From CAZWCX01 sp964632945 (lineage in GTDB: Bacteria; Planctomycetota; MHYJ01; WSZJ01; CAZWCX01), in assembly GCA_964632945.1 (NCBI GenBank), contig CAZWCX010000025.1, positions 4,074 to 68,073 on the forward strand: 64,000 nucleotides of DNA. Reading direction: 5' to 3'. Positions 44,782 through 55,027 of this stretch are shown here, in pieces. A model generated the notes under the pieces. That model did not search any database, was not told where the DNA came from, and saw only the letters and a program-made list of their open reading frames with translations. Position 1 is the first letter of the stretch. Each line of letters begins with the position of its first letter. Both the position numbers and the translations under genes were made by a program.

Positions 44782-45600
44782 CTAGTCGAACTCCTTGCGC
44801 GCGCGATTCGCCTTCCACCAGTCCTGCCAGTCGCGCACGAAGCGCGGCGCGTCCGCGGAATCGACCTGGGGTTTGACGTCCTTGTTCCCGGTGATCTCCG
44901 GGAGGACGCGGCAGACGTCACGCCAGGCGTTACCGGTTTCCTCGGTCGGCTCCGCGCCGGCGAGGTGCTCGAGCGCGACGAGGAGGGCGTCGATGACCGG
45001 GCGGTGTTTCAAGTGGCCGCAGGCCTTGGCCGCGGCCTGGACGACCTCGGCATTCTTCATCGGCAGGGCTTTGGCGAACCACGGGGAGGCCTCGCGGCTG
45101 CCGGTCTTCTGAAGCCCGTCGTACAGCGCACGCAACCACAGCAGGTCCTGGGTGTATTCGCGGGTGCCGCGGGCCTTCTTGAGATCGAGTTTCTCGAAGC
45201 GGGCGAGGAGGGGATCGAGGGTGGCGCCGAGGGCCTTGACCGCGGTGGCGGTCTCCTGAGTGGCGCCCAGCAGCGGGGCGGCCTCGGTGCGGACCTCGAG
45301 GGCGGGGTCGCGCAGGGCGCCGGCCATCGCCTGGGCGGCCGCGCGGGAGCGCACATTCGCGTGCCCGCGATTCACGTCGGCCAGGCCTTGGAGGGCGGCG
45401 ATCCGGCGTTCCGGGTCTTTGTCCTTGAAGGCGGCCTTGAAGCCCTCGAGCGCGGCCTTCTCCGCGTCCTTGTGCGGCGCGCAGAGCGCCTTGACGGTGC
45501 ACTGGGCGCAGTCGTCCCCGGCCGCGGGCGCCGGGATGGCCAGGAGCGCGCACGCGAGGGGGATCCAGAGCGCAAGGCGCAGGGGGTGCGGACGATTCAT
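44782..45600 (-). CDS. Secreted HEAT-like repeat protein
   Basis: 272 residues with a signal peptide (about 1-27, LALWIPLACALLAIPAPAAG) and a small Cys cluster just after it (DDCAQCTVKALC). The body is helical with HEAT-type pairs, for example DPERRIAALQGLADV, DPALEVRTEAAPLLG and MKNAEVVQAAAKACGHL. It ends with WQDWWKANRARKEFD. The same closing W-x-x-WWKAN motif is found in the intracellular HEAT protein at 61718-62140, which suggests a shared family. Likely a protein-binding scaffold. The gene starts 23 bp after the K9 stop and may be cotranscribed with K9. Confidence 0.8.
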   Translation of the reverse strand: MNRPHPLRLALWIPLACALLAIPAPAAGDDCAQCTVKALCAPHKDAEKAALEGFKAAFKDKDPERRIAALQGLADVNRGHANVRSRAAAQAMAGALRDPALEVRTEAAPLLGATQETATAVKALGATLDPLLARFEKLDLKKARGTREYTQDLLWLRALYDGLQKTGSREASPWFAKALPMKNAEVVQAAAKACGHLKHRPVIDALLVALEHLAGAEPTEETGNAWRDVCRVLPEITGNKDVKPQVDSADAPRFVRDWQDWWKANRARKEFD

Positions 45601-45623
45601 GCGGGACCCTCGGACGGGGGGGG

Positions 45624-47915
<2,292 letters not shown>

Positions 47916-47965
47916 GGAGGGGCTGGACTCACAGGGGTGGGAGGGGCTTCGGCACCGCGGGGTGT

Positions 47966-47994
47966 AGTATAGCGCCATGCCGGGATGGCTGCAA
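47966..47994 (-). promoter_or_regulatory. Promoter for K9
   Basis: TTGCAG (47994-47989), 17 bp, TATACT (47971-47966), in the 190-bp divergent gap shared with the bifunctional nuclease gene. Confidence 0.6.
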
Positions 47995-48048
47995 GCGTCG
48001 GGAATCCGACCCGGCCGGAAAACCCCTTCCCACCCATCCCGCCTCGGC

Positions 48049-48054
48049 TATAAT
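48049..48054 (+). promoter_or_regulatory. -10 element for the bifunctional nuclease gene
   Basis: A consensus TATAAT 51 bp before the ATG at 48106, preceded by GGC. The -35 region (around 48026-48032) is poor. Confidence 0.5.
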
Positions 48055-48105
48055 ACCCCACGGCGCCGGCGAACCGCCGGGCAGGGGAGGAGGAGCTCCG
48101 GAACC

Positions 48106-48501
48106 ATGGTGGAGATGCAGCTGATCCGCATCGTCATCCACGAGACGGGCGACGAGCAGGTGATCGTGCTGAGGGAAAAGAATGGGGAGCGCAGCTTCCC
48201 CATCGTGATCGGCATTTTCGAGGCCGCCGCGATCGACCGCAAGATCAAGAAGATCCGCACCCCCCGGCCCATGACCCACGACCTGCTCGAGAACGTCATC
48301 CGCGGCATGGGTGCGACCCTGGAACGGATCGTGGTCACCGAGCTGCGCGAGAGCACCTTTTTCGCCAAGCTGGTGCTCAAGGCCAACGGCAAGGTCGCCG
48401 AGATCGACTCCCGGCCGAGCGACGCGATCGCCCTGGCGACCCAGTGGGGCGCGCCGATCTTCGTGGCGGAGGAAGTGCTGGAGGCGGTGGGAGCGGAGTA
48501 G
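48106..48501 (+). CDS. Bifunctional nuclease (BFN/DUF151) family protein
   Basis: 131 residues from the ATG at 48106, with a purine tract GGGGAGGAGGAG about ten bases upstream. The protein matches the BFN/DUF151 fold end to end: conserved FPIVIGIFEAAAI, RPMTHDLL, RESTFFAKL and the signature SRPSDAIALA. Family members have been reported with nuclease activity in plants and are ubiquitous in bacteria; the in vivo role is not settled. It is followed 38 bp later by tRNA-Ser(UGA), which may be processed from the same transcript. Confidence 0.9.
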   Translation: MVEMQLIRIVIHETGDEQVIVLREKNGERSFPIVIGIFEAAAIDRKIKKIRTPRPMTHDLLENVIRGMGATLERIVVTELRESTFFAKLVLKANGKVAEIDSRPSDAIALATQWGAPIFVAEEVLEAVGAE

Positions 48502-48539
48502 GCTTCGCGCCCGGGGCGGCCCCGCGCCGAGGCGTTCCC

Positions 48540-48626
48540 GGAGGGTTGGCAGAGCGGTCTATTGCGGCGGTCTTGAAAACCGCAGTGGTCGAAAGGCCAC
48601 CGGGGGTTCGAATCCCTCACCCTCCG
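48540..48626 (+). tRNA. tRNA-Ser(UGA)
   Basis: 87-nt class II tRNA. Acceptor stem GGAGGGT (48540-48546) pairs with ACCCTCC (48619-48625), discriminator G. Anticodon stem GCGGT/ACCGC with loop CTTGAAA, anticodon TGA at 48574-48576. Long variable arm GTGGTC-GAAA-GGCCAC and a TTCGAAT T-loop. CCA is not encoded. No separate promoter seen. Confidence 0.96.
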
Positions 48627-48776
48627 TTGACGCCGGGCAACCGGCGCACCGGAGCCGCCGGTCAGGCCCCTCCGGGAGCGACCGGATCCGGAACGTTTCC
48701 CCGGCCCGGCGCGCCCCGGGCCTCCGATGTCCCCCCGGTTCCGGCGCGGAATCGGGAACCCGATCGACGAGGCGAC

Positions 48777-50627
48777 ATGACCCCCGGCCTTCCTCCTGCC
48801 CGGCGGTGCCTCCGCGCGGGCGTGGCCCGCCGACTCCCGCTCGCCCTGATCTGCCTGCTCCTCGTCGGGGCGTCCGCACTCGCGCAGGAGATCGGTCCCC
48901 TGGCCTGGGACCTGCCGGCCGACGCCATGCTCGAGTACCGCCGCCGCGCCGTCGTCGGCGGCAAGCCGGCGAGCGGCGACGACCGCCGCTTCACGGTGTT
49001 CGGATCCGAACTCTCCCCCCGGCACGCGCCGGCCCTCGTCGCCGGCGTCTTCCGCGAACTCCCCTTTCCTTTCCTCTTTCAGTTGCCCGCGGGAAAGATC
49101 AAGGAAGGGCAGCGCTGGGACGTCAAGACCCCCTGCTTCGAGCGCGGCCTCGACTCGGTTCCGGCCGGGATTCCCGGCCTCGGCGGCACGGCCCTCGAGC
49201 CCGTGCTCGTGCACGGGCAGGTCCGCTTCAAGGGCATGGAGAAGGGGAGCCATCCGCCTCTGGCCCTTCTCGAGGGCGCCTTCCAGATCAGCGCCCTCAA
49301 GAAAGGCGCCCCCGGCAAGCCCCTGGGCAAGATGCGCACCTGGCAGTGGATCGATCCCGCCGGCCCGCGCCTGGTCCGCGCGCGCTACGACTGGGAAGTG
49401 AAAGGGCAGGAGCAGCAGGGGCACAAGGCGCCCTCCTCGGCCTCCCTCCAGGCCCACGAGGAGATCGAACTGATCGACGACAAACGAATGCTGTCGAAAG
49501 AGGCGCTGGCCGGCGGCATCCACACCGCCATCGACCGCGGCGTGGCCTGGATGCGCGCGCAGCAGAAACGGGACGGGTCGTTCCGCGACGAGGAAGGGTT
49601 CGCGGGCAGCTACACCGTGGGCAGCACGTCGATCGTGCTCATGGCGCTGCTCCATTCGGGAGTGAAACCGGACGACCCCGCGGTGGTGAAGGCGTTCGAG
49701 TACGCCCGCGGCGGCGCGTACAAGGTGCGCGTCTACGACGCCTCGCTCCTGATCCAGGCCGTCGAGGCCAAGTACCTGCCCTTCGAGAAATTCGACGAAA
49801 TCCGGACCTACGACGAGGAGGCCACGCGCAAGTGGCTCCAGGAACGTCTGACGCCGGAGGACAAGGCGCTGGTCGAGGACGCGGCGCGCTGGATCGTCTC
49901 CAAGATGGGCCGCGCGGGGACCTGGGGGTACCCCGAATACAATGATCTCGGGCTCGACACGTCCAACACGCAATACGCGCTGCTCGGACTCAAGTCCGCG
50001 GCCCGCTGCGGGGTGAAGATCGAGCCGGAGGTGTGGAAGAAGGTGATCCGGCACTTCGTGGACAACCAGATCACGCCCGGCGATCCGCAAATCGAATTGA
50101 ACGTCGAGACCGAGGCGGAGTCCGCCGCCGCCGCCGAGGGGGAAACGGTCGCGAAGGGGGGCTTGGTCTCGCCGCGCCCCTGGGGCTACGGCGTGATCGC
50201 GCTCAAGCCGATGGAAAAGGGGTACGCGGCGATGACCTGCGCCGGGCTGACCTGCCTGATCGTCTGCGAGTCGGAACTGTTCGTGCAGGGGAAACTCGAC
50301 ACCGGGACCCGGGAGTCGCTCGCCCGCGCCAAGCGGGAGGGGCTGGCGTACCTGCAGGCCAATTTCAGCCCCCGCGCCAGCGGCCCGCCGAGCGGGTTCT
50401 GGTCCACCTTCTTCCATTACTACCTGTACAGCGTGGAGCGCGTCGGCGTCCTCTACGGGATCCGACGCATCGGCGGCCACGACTGGTACCTGGAGGGGGC
50501 GAAGGTGCTGCTGGACCAGCAGGAGGAGGACGGCCGCTGGGAGGGACCGGCGCGGCACCGCGTGAGCGACACGGCGTTCGCGCTGCTCTTCCTCAAGAAA
50601 GCGACCCTGACCGTCCAGACCCGCTGA
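48777..50627 (+). CDS. Secreted squalene-cyclase-like repeat protein (full length)
   Basis: 616 residues from the ATG at 48777 (GAGG four bases upstream); a 111-codon in-frame extension is rejected because it covers the tRNA. Signal peptide about 1-40 (LPLALICLLLVGASALA). A beta-rich half (40-230) is followed by alpha/alpha repeats of the prenyltransferase/squalene-oxidase kind: GTAINRGVAWMRAQQ-like start, GSFRDEEGFAGSYTVGSTS, TWGYPEYNDLGLDTS, SNTQYALLGLKSAAR, AGLTCLIVCESEL and a closing DWYLEGAKVLLDQQ with DTAFALLFLKKA. Colinear with the partial gene at the left edge. No DxDD catalytic motif. Probably a secreted structural or carbohydrate/peptide-binding protein; function unknown. Confidence 0.87.
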   Translation: MTPGLPPARRCLRAGVARRLPLALICLLLVGASALAQEIGPLAWDLPADAMLEYRRRAVVGGKPASGDDRRFTVFGSELSPRHAPALVAGVFRELPFPFLFQLPAGKIKEGQRWDVKTPCFERGLDSVPAGIPGLGGTALEPVLVHGQVRFKGMEKGSHPPLALLEGAFQISALKKGAPGKPLGKMRTWQWIDPAGPRLVRARYDWEVKGQEQQGHKAPSSASLQAHEEIELIDDKRMLSKEALAGGIHTAIDRGVAWMRAQQKRDGSFRDEEGFAGSYTVGSTSIVLMALLHSGVKPDDPAVVKAFEYARGGAYKVRVYDASLLIQAVEAKYLPFEKFDEIRTYDEEATRKWLQERLTPEDKALVEDAARWIVSKMGRAGTWGYPEYNDLGLDTSNTQYALLGLKSAARCGVKIEPEVWKKVIRHFVDNQITPGDPQIELNVETEAESAAAAEGETVAKGGLVSPRPWGYGVIALKPMEKGYAAMTCAGLTCLIVCESELFVQGKLDTGTRESLARAKREGLAYLQANFSPRASGPPSGFWSTFFHYYLYSVERVGVLYGIRRIGGHDWYLEGAKVLLDQQEEDGRWEGPARHRVSDTAFALLFLKKATLTVQTR

Positions 50628-50646
50628 TCGCGCCCGTGCCCCGCCT

Positions 50647-52059
50647 CTACCGCGGCGCTTCCGCGCGGTCGCGGATGTGCCGCAGCACGCGGCCGTGGAT
50701 GCGGTGGATCACCGCGCCGGACCAGGCCTCCCAGTAGACCGAGGGCCACAGGTGGTGCTGGTACCACGTGGTCCCTTCCAGCCGTGTCCGCCCGCCGGGC
50801 AGGGGCACCAGTTCGAACCGGCCGCGGCGCGAGAGGAAGTACCCTTCGAGGTGCGGCGGACGCACGCGCGCGTAGGGGGTCCACTCTTCCATCGGCGGGG
50901 GGTTGCGGAGGACGAGGAACTCCAGGCGGTGCGGCTCGTCCCAGACGACGATCGGTTCCACGAACGCCCCGGTGGAGAAGACGCAGTGGCGTTCGGCGCC
51001 GACGCCGTGGCCGTGCATCTCCGCGCGGATGGGGTAGGCCACCCCGGCGCGGAAGAGCCATTCCTCCGGCGGCGCGATTTCCGAGAAGGCGATCACATGC
51101 CGCCACACGACTTCGGGCGGCGCGTCGATCTCCACCACGGTCACCGCCTCCAGCAGCGGGGGTTCGCGGTCGGACGCGGCTTCCGCGCCCATGAGCAGGG
51201 GGCAGACCAGGAGGAGCGCGGGGACGACCCAGCCGGTGCCCTCGCGTCGCTCGGGCCGGCGCTGCATGACGTAGCCGATCGCCCCGCCCGCCATGGCCAG
51301 GGGGGTCGCCAGCGGCAAGGCCAGGATCACGCAGATCGCCCCTTCGATCGCCGCCCCGACGAGGCCCAAGGCGAGGACGAGGGTGGAGACCGTCGCCACG
51401 CCGAGGCAGGGGAGAAGCGTGCGGGGCGCCGCGTAGCCGTACAGGAGGACGGAGATCAGTCCGAGACAGAACGGCGCCGCGATGAACAGGCCCCATCCGT
51501 AGGTGGCGAATGTGTGTACGCCGAGAAACACGGTTCCCAGCGTGAGGGGAAGCGGGAGGAGGACGGCCATGACGGCCGCCTTGCCCGGGGCGATCGGCAG
51601 GACATGGTCCAGGAACGGCAGCAGCCACGGGCGCGGGCCCGGGTCCGCGGTCGGGGAGGCCTCCGCCGCGACCGGACGCGCGGGCGGCCAGACGCAGAGG
51701 ACGGCGATCAGCACGATGTTCACGAACGGGAGGAAGAAGAGCATCACCAGCCACACGGGCAGGCCCGCGGAGCGCAGGCGCCGCACGGTCAGGGCGACGC
51801 CGATCCAGATGAACGGCAGCGCCAGGGCGAGCATGCACGAGTAGAAGAGCGCGTCTTCGCCGGGCGTGTACCGGCGCGGGTCGCGACCGACGAGCGGCAG
51901 CAGGTAGGTGAGCAGCCCCCAGGGGCGGGAGAAGACGCCGCCGGCGACCAGCAGGTCGAGCCCGTGCTTCACCGCGAAGGCGACGACCCCGGTGACGAGG
52001 TACGGCCGGCGGTCGACTTCGCCGTCGAGTCGCCAGAGGAACGAGGGCTGAAACGTCAT
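50647..52059 (-). CDS. Polytopic membrane protein with C-terminal SRPBCC domain
   Basis: 470 residues from the ATG at 52059. The first 320 residues hold about eight to nine hydrophobic segments. They open with FLWRLDGEVDRRPYLVTGVVAF, similar in position to DUF805-like membrane proteins, and include a WPPARP linker. From about residue 325 (VTVVEIDAPPEVVWRHVIAF) the chain changes to a soluble SRPBCC/polyketide-cyclase-type domain (AEMHGHGVGAERHCVFSTG, GRTRLEGTTWYQHHLWP, HGRVLRHIRDRAE). The fusion suggests a small hydrophobic ligand presented at the membrane, but no substrate can be named. Convergent with the repeat-protein gene; the small membrane protein gene lies 86 bp upstream. Confidence 0.78.
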   Translation of the reverse strand: MTFQPSFLWRLDGEVDRRPYLVTGVVAFAVKHGLDLLVAGGVFSRPWGLLTYLLPLVGRDPRRYTPGEDALFYSCMLALALPFIWIGVALTVRRLRSAGLPVWLVMLFFLPFVNIVLIAVLCVWPPARPVAAEASPTADPGPRPWLLPFLDHVLPIAPGKAAVMAVLLPLPLTLGTVFLGVHTFATYGWGLFIAAPFCLGLISVLLYGYAAPRTLLPCLGVATVSTLVLALGLVGAAIEGAICVILALPLATPLAMAGGAIGYVMQRRPERREGTGWVVPALLLVCPLLMGAEAASDREPPLLEAVTVVEIDAPPEVVWRHVIAFSEIAPPEEWLFRAGVAYPIRAEMHGHGVGAERHCVFSTGAFVEPIVVWDEPHRLEFLVLRNPPPMEEWTPYARVRPPHLEGYFLSRRGRFELVPLPGGRTRLEGTTWYQHHLWPSVYWEAWSGAVIHRIHGRVLRHIRDRAEAPR

Positions 52060-52145
52060 GGCGGAGGCGCCTCTCAAACCGGCGGTCACCGGGGTCCCGC
52101 GCGGGCCGGGTCGTCCCCTCGACCGACCGGATGGACTCTGCGATT

Positions 52146-52325
52146 TCAGGAGGTCTTGCCGCGCGCCGCCTGGCCGAGCGACAGGTCGAGCAGGAGGACG
52201 GCCACGCCCGCCCGCCAGAGGACGATGTCCTGCGTGCCGCGGATGCCGTACCCGTAGAGGTCGAGCAGCGCGAGCAGGAACAGGATGGCCCCGGTCGTGA
52301 ACGCGAGGACGTGGACGTAGCGCAT
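52146..52325 (-). CDS. Small membrane protein, 59 residues
   Basis: An open frame from the ATG at 52325 to TGA at 52146 encodes 59 residues. They form two hydrophobic helices (VLAFTTGAILFLLALLDL and LWRAGVAVLLLDLSL) joined by a short GYGIRGTQD turn. A perfect GGGAGGAG lies six bases before the ATG, the main reason to accept so short a gene. It sits between a CopD-like membrane protein and the SRPBCC membrane protein, all on the minus strand. No homologous family recognised; possibly a subunit or regulator of one of its membrane neighbours. Confidence 0.7.
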   Translation of the reverse strand: MRYVHVLAFTTGAILFLLALLDLYGYGIRGTQDIVLWRAGVAVLLLDLSLGQAARGKTS

Positions 52326-52341
52326 GAGACTCTCCTCCCTT

Positions 52342-52367
52342 GCACCGGGTCCGATCCGGCCCGGTGC
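52342..52367. other. Stem-loop between membrane-protein genes
   Basis: Perfect 8-bp inverted repeat GCACCGGG/CCCGGTGC (52342-52349 and 52360-52367, ten-base loop). It lies 17 bp before the small membrane protein ATG and 57 bp after the CopD-like stop. It could be a weak terminator of the upstream gene or a leader stem; no T tract. Confidence 0.35.
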
Positions 52368-52424
52368 GAATTCGTTCGCGGCGTCGGGGCCGCCGGTCGC
52401 GGTCCCCCCGTCCGGATCCGTTGG

Positions 52425-52928
52425 TCAGAAGCCGCGGACCAGCAGCACGCCGAGGATGATCGCCCCCAGGGCGAGGAGGACGTTGGCGCGTCCGATCCAG
52501 CTGGCGGCCCGGCGCAATCGTTTCGTCTCGGCGGCCTCGGGCGATTCGCGCCAGCGCTCGGTCGCGCGCGGACCGACGGAGAAGTCGTGCCAGGCGCTGA
52601 TCGAGAAGATCACCGCCACGATCCCCAGTTTCACCGCGAGCGTGGTTCCGAACGCGGTGCCCCAGAATTCGGCGCGGACGAGGTCGCCCAGGCCGATGCC
52701 GCGCGCCCACAGGTTGACCGCGCCGCTGACCGTCAGCGCGCCGAAGCAGATCCAGGCCACCGGCCGGAACCGGAGCCCGAGGCGCTGCACGAGGTCGGCC
52801 GCGCCGGCTCCGCCGGCGCCGCTGCGCAGCAGGGGCACGATGGCGAGGGCGAAGAACAGCAGGCCGCCGGCCCACAGGACGACCGCCAGCAGGTGGACGA
52901 CCACGGAGATCAGATGGATCGTGTGCAT
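52425..52928 (-). CDS. CopD-like integral membrane protein
   Basis: 167 residues with four hydrophobic helices: VVVHLLAVVLWAGGLLFF, FRPVAWICFGALTVSGAVNL, TTLAVKLGIVAVIFSISAW and ANVLLALGAIILGVLLV. His and Trp positions in the first helix (HLISVVVHLLAVVLWAGG) and the His in SAWHDF match the CopD/DUF2269-like heme- or copper-associated membrane family. Role in metal handling is possible but unproven. The ATG at 52928 is the first Met before the first helix; no clear Shine-Dalgarno sequence, and an upstream in-frame start would run through the 3' end of the neighbouring gene. It follows the repeat protein by 70 bp. Confidence 0.7.
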   Translation of the reverse strand: MHTIHLISVVVHLLAVVLWAGGLLFFALAIVPLLRSGAGGAGAADLVQRLGLRFRPVAWICFGALTVSGAVNLWARGIGLGDLVRAEFWGTAFGTTLAVKLGIVAVIFSISAWHDFSVGPRATERWRESPEAAETKRLRRAASWIGRANVLLALGAIILGVLLVRGF

Positions 52929-52998
52929 GGCACCGTCGTGTCGCCGCGCTCCGCGGCGGCCTCCGCGCCCGCCGGTCCGCGCCGCGGGCGACCTCCTC

Positions 52999-55011
52999 TC
53001 ACTTGCCCGCGGTCCGCCCGAGGGCGCGCTCGAATCCGAACAGCACCTGGAGGGTGATCGCGTTGAGGGCCGCGCCGTAGGGACGTCCACCCGCATGCGA
53101 CCATCGCTCGAGCTCGGCCCAGGAACCGTGCGAGCACCCGGCGTCTTCGCCGTCCTGGTTCCGCGAGATCGTCTCGGACGCCGCCTTGGACCAGTGCTTG
53201 CCGTACTTTCCCGTCGCCAGACCGTCGGCGCCCTCCAGCAGGGAGAGGGCGAGCGTCCCGAAGAACCAGTAGTAGTAGTCGATCGACTTCTTGCCCGTGT
53301 CCCAATACGGCAGGTCCTGGACCAGCGCCTTGGCGGTGAGCTCGAACCGGACGTCCTTGGTGTCCCCCCCGGACAGGAACCGCGCGGCCATCGCCTCGGC
53401 GGAGAGCGCCTCGTGGTCCGCATAGGCCTCGTTGAGGTTCCCCACCTCGACGCCCCGGCCGAACTCCCGGGCGACGCGGCTCACGCCGAGGTCCCCGTCG
53501 ACGACCTTGCCGCCGATGTCCTTCACGTGCAGGTAGCCGCAGCGTCCATAGTTGGCGTCGGTGAGGGAGTCGAGGAACCCGCGCGCCTCGGCCACCGCGG
53601 CCTCTTCCACGGGGATCCCGGCCTGACGCGCGCTCCACAGGGCGATCAGGGCCCACCCGGTGACCGCGGAGTCGGCCTTGTCGGTCTTGGGCTCGTATCG
53701 CCAGCCCTTGCCGGGCACGCGTCCGGCGATCAGGTACTCGACCCCCTTGCGCGCGGATTCCGCCGCCGCCGGGTCGGCGAGCCAGCGCGCGGCCTCCGCC
53801 TGCGCCAGGGTGGCGAGCGCATGGCTGAACATCGGGCGCAGCGCGCCGGGGGCCGCGAACGCGCCGTCCGGGCCCTGGGACTGCCGCAGCCGCTCCAGCG
53901 CGCGGGCGGCCGCGCGCGTGAAACTCCGCGGCTTCCGGCCGAGCGGATCGACGTACGCCTCGTCCGCGCTTCCCCCGTACCCGGCGCCGAGGAAGGCCAA
54001 CGCCCCGAGCGCGGTGACGCCGATGCCGTACTTCGCGTTGCCCGTCCCGGTGCACCGCCCGCCCTGGCACTCGAGGTGGAAGAGGGCCGGCTCCCACCCC
54101 CCGTCTTCCGACTGGTGCCGGGCGAGCCAAGTGAGGGCGGCGATCACCGGGCCGACGCCGGGAACGGCGGCGCGCTCGGCGCGGATTTCCTTCATCCGGC
54201 GGCGGGCCGCGCCGGCCTGTTCCTCGTCGCCGTACGCGAGGACGCGGTCGAGCACGGAGATCGCCCCGGACCATTCCCGGGCGGCGGCGAGTCGGTCCGC
54301 CTCGGCGGCATCGCCCTCCCAGCGCGCGCGGCGCTGTGCGGCCAGGAGCGGCCGAAGGCGCTCCATCTCCGTCTGAAACGGCCGGAACGCCTCGGTGTCG
54401 GCGTAGTGCGCCGGCGCGGTCTTCTCCACGGCGACCGCCGCGACGAGGTCCCCCGCGGCCTCGTGTTTGCGGACCTCCTCGAGGGCCTTGTAGACCCAGC
54501 CGCCGGCCTCGTTCTCGAGCGGCGCGCGCTCCTTCCGGCGCACGTCGGCGTCGAACTCCACGCGGCGTTCCTTCGCCTTGTCGGCCCACTCCGGTTCGGG
54601 ATACCGCCGTACGTAGGCGTCGAACGCCGCGCGCACGTCGGCGACACCGTCGAGCGATTCCGCCGCCGCCTCGGCGCGCTTGCGCAGGTCCGCGAGCTCG
54701 CGCCCGGCCGCGGCTCGGCGATTGCGCGCCTCCATCATCGGGATCAGGACGACGGCCGCGACGATCAGGAGGGCGACGCCGATGCCGGCGGGGATCAGCC
54801 ACTTCGGGCGCGGGCGGGGCGGGGCGACGGCGCGGCCCGAACGCGACAACCGGCCGGGCGCGCGTCCGCCGGGCGAGGCCGGCGCGGCCCCTTCGCCGGC
54901 GGCGGCGTGCGCCGCGCGGTCCGGCGGCGCCTTCGGGGCGGATGCGGCAGGACGCGCGCCGGGTGCGCGGCGGCGCGGGGCCGGCGGCGGATCGGCATCT
55001 CGGGCGGTCAT
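52999..55011 (-). CDS. Membrane-anchored squalene-cyclase-like repeat protein
   Basis: 670 residues from the ATG at 55011 (AAGGAGAGG seven bases upstream). Cytoplasmic Pro/Ala/Arg-rich tail (1-70), single transmembrane helix (about 72-92, WLIPAGIGVALLIVAAVVLI), a coiled coil (95-270), then alpha/alpha repeats with prenyltransferase/squalene-oxidase features: WLARHQSEDGGW, YGIGVTALGALAFLG, QGPDGAF, VTGWALIALWSARQAG and DYYYWFFGTLALSLL. The extracytoplasmic repeat domain is a different lineage from the secreted pair at 1-1617 and 48777-50627, with longer QDG-type repeats. Catalytic DxDD is absent. Probably a scaffold or lectin-like surface protein. Sixteen bases after the YkgJ-like gene, so cotranscribed. 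Confidence 0.85.
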   Translation of the reverse strand: MTARDADPPPAPRRRAPGARPAASAPKAPPDRAAHAAAGEGAAPASPGGRAPGRLSRSGRAVAPPRPRPKWLIPAGIGVALLIVAAVVLIPMMEARNRRAAAGRELADLRKRAEAAAESLDGVADVRAAFDAYVRRYPEPEWADKAKERRVEFDADVRRKERAPLENEAGGWVYKALEEVRKHEAAGDLVAAVAVEKTAPAHYADTEAFRPFQTEMERLRPLLAAQRRARWEGDAAEADRLAAAREWSGAISVLDRVLAYGDEEQAGAARRRMKEIRAERAAVPGVGPVIAALTWLARHQSEDGGWEPALFHLECQGGRCTGTGNAKYGIGVTALGALAFLGAGYGGSADEAYVDPLGRKPRSFTRAAARALERLRQSQGPDGAFAAPGALRPMFSHALATLAQAEAARWLADPAAAESARKGVEYLIAGRVPGKGWRYEPKTDKADSAVTGWALIALWSARQAGIPVEEAAVAEARGFLDSLTDANYGRCGYLHVKDIGGKVVDGDLGVSRVAREFGRGVEVGNLNEAYADHEALSAEAMAARFLSGGDTKDVRFELTAKALVQDLPYWDTGKKSIDYYYWFFGTLALSLLEGADGLATGKYGKHWSKAASETISRNQDGEDAGCSHGSWAELERWSHAGGRPYGAALNAITLQVLFGFERALGRTAGK

Positions 55012-55027
55012 TCCCCTCTCCTTCGGC

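Noticed and set aside
48444..48776. In-frame extension of the repeat protein upstream of 48777.
   Set aside because: It covers tRNA-Ser(UGA) and the end of the nuclease gene; a signal peptide begins after 48777.
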